Positions 63,256 through 64,000 of a stretch of DNA of 64,000 nucleotides are shown in pieces. The stretch's first letter is position 1; every line of letters starts with the position of its first letter. The notes below the pieces were generated by a model. That model had not been told where the DNA came from. It did no database searches and saw nothing but the letters and a program-made list of their open reading frames with translations. Origin of the DNA: Pseudisothecium myosuroides (lineage: Eukaryota > Streptophyta > Bryopsida > Hypnales > Lembophyllaceae); the NCBI GenBank assembly GCA_951799445.1, contig OX637292.1, forward strand, positions 15,565,296-15,629,295, in the 5' to 3' direction. The translations under genes were made by a program, and so were the position numbers.

Positions 63256-63259
63256 TTAA

Positions 63260-64000
63260 CCCCTAAAGGTTTTTGACTATGTTTTCAACAAAACCGCTCC
63301 AAAACTGCCATTTCTAATACAAGTACCAAATTTTAGAAAAAAAACATTTTTGAACACATGTAACTGTAGGATCTTGTAGTACAATAGTTTAAAAAGATGT
63401 GAAGAAAATTTCAGAATTTTCCACCATGTAAATTGCAAGATATTAGCATTTGAATTGACAAAAATCCTTTTTTTGTCCCTGCAAATAAACGAGCAGTTGC
63501 CCTTCACAAGGTCACATTTGTATGAAAAAATGTCCAAAATGGTGGTTACTCTTTGGATTCTTTCTTCAGGGCAAGTTGGCTGTATGCTTGAAAAATTTCA
63601 GATCATTTAAAATTGTTCAACATATAGGAAAAAAATAGTAAGTAGCAAGAGGTAGAGAATGACTCAAAGTACTAAATTGTCAAGAATTTTGTTATGGAAT
63701 TGAAAAATGCCAATCCCAACGGTTGTAATGTTGTAATAAACAATCTACACCCAATGCTAGGTTTTTGTTTTTTTTAAATATTGAAAATTAGTTAAATAAA
63801 GGACTTCAAAGTTTATTTTAGAGTAGAGATTCCATAACTACCCTCAAACTAAAATTCCCCATAACTTTTGACTCATTAATCCAAATGGAATGATTCAAAG
63901 CTTTCCATATATATATATAGAACCAATTAAATTTTTTTTTTTTCAAAAAAGTGTTTTTTAAAGAATTTTTTTGAGCTACCCGAGCGCCTGCAGATTGTGG
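63260..64000. mobile_element. TTAA-type element, family L (cut by window edge)
   Basis: CCCCTAAAGGTTTTTGAC follows TTAA (63256-63259). The interior aligns, inverted, with 34304 back to about 33600 (AAATGGTGGTTAC, CAAGGTCACATTTGTATG, ATGATTCAAAGCTTTCCATAT). Confidence 0.65.

Overview
The window is nuclear DNA from a green plant (streptophyte). It holds five multi-exon genes with GT-AG introns, separated by long AT-rich stretches full of small transposons. The plant call rests on an SBP-box transcription factor (a family known only from green plants), a THP1-type TREX-2 subunit with plant-like sequence, and a plastid-type S1-domain protein. Tc1/mariner-like and TTAA-targeting elements, together with the long SBP protein, make a non-flowering lineage plausible, but the species cannot be named from sequence alone. 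There is no sign of bacterial, plasmid or organellar DNA.

Layout. 1-5323 (+): 3' part of a type I inositol-polyphosphate 5-phosphatase gene, cut by the left edge, with a 4 x 170 bp tandem repeat in one intron and a small MITE (miniature inverted-repeat element) in the next. 5.7-9.0 kb: two TTAA-flanked elements and a complete but dead Tc1-like transposon. 9242-12541 (-): a plastid S1-domain RNA-binding protein (RLSB/PDE338-like), with a telo-box upstream. 12.9-17.5 kb: small inverted-repeat elements and a 1.4 kb near-perfect palindrome bounded by Tc1-like ends. 18085-22457 (-): THP1/PCID2, 13 exons, 411 aa, with a pogo-type MITE in one intron. 22.5-27.4 kb: repeats. 29038-29751 (+): small membrane-anchored LysM protein. 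29.8-55 kb: about 25 kb without a recognisable host gene, a mosaic of TTAA-flanked elements, TA-flanked MITEs, other dispersed repeats and a LINE remnant. 56065-61947 (+): a large SBP-box (SPL) factor with ankyrin repeats and a C-terminal membrane segment. 61.9-64 kb: downstream sequence and another TTAA element cut by the right edge.

The five genes have unrelated jobs (phosphoinositide signalling, plastid RNA, mRNA export, LysM protein, transcription) and do not form an operon-like unit. The main point of interest is the mobile DNA. One family series has TTAA at the ends and termini beginning CCC(C)TAAAGG, the pattern expected of piggyBac-like elements, and neighbouring copies sometimes share a single TTAA. 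A second system consists of a dead Tc1-like element and a 1.4 kb hairpin element that share terminal sequence. Exon coordinates were built by hand from reading frame, splice sites and protein family conservation.
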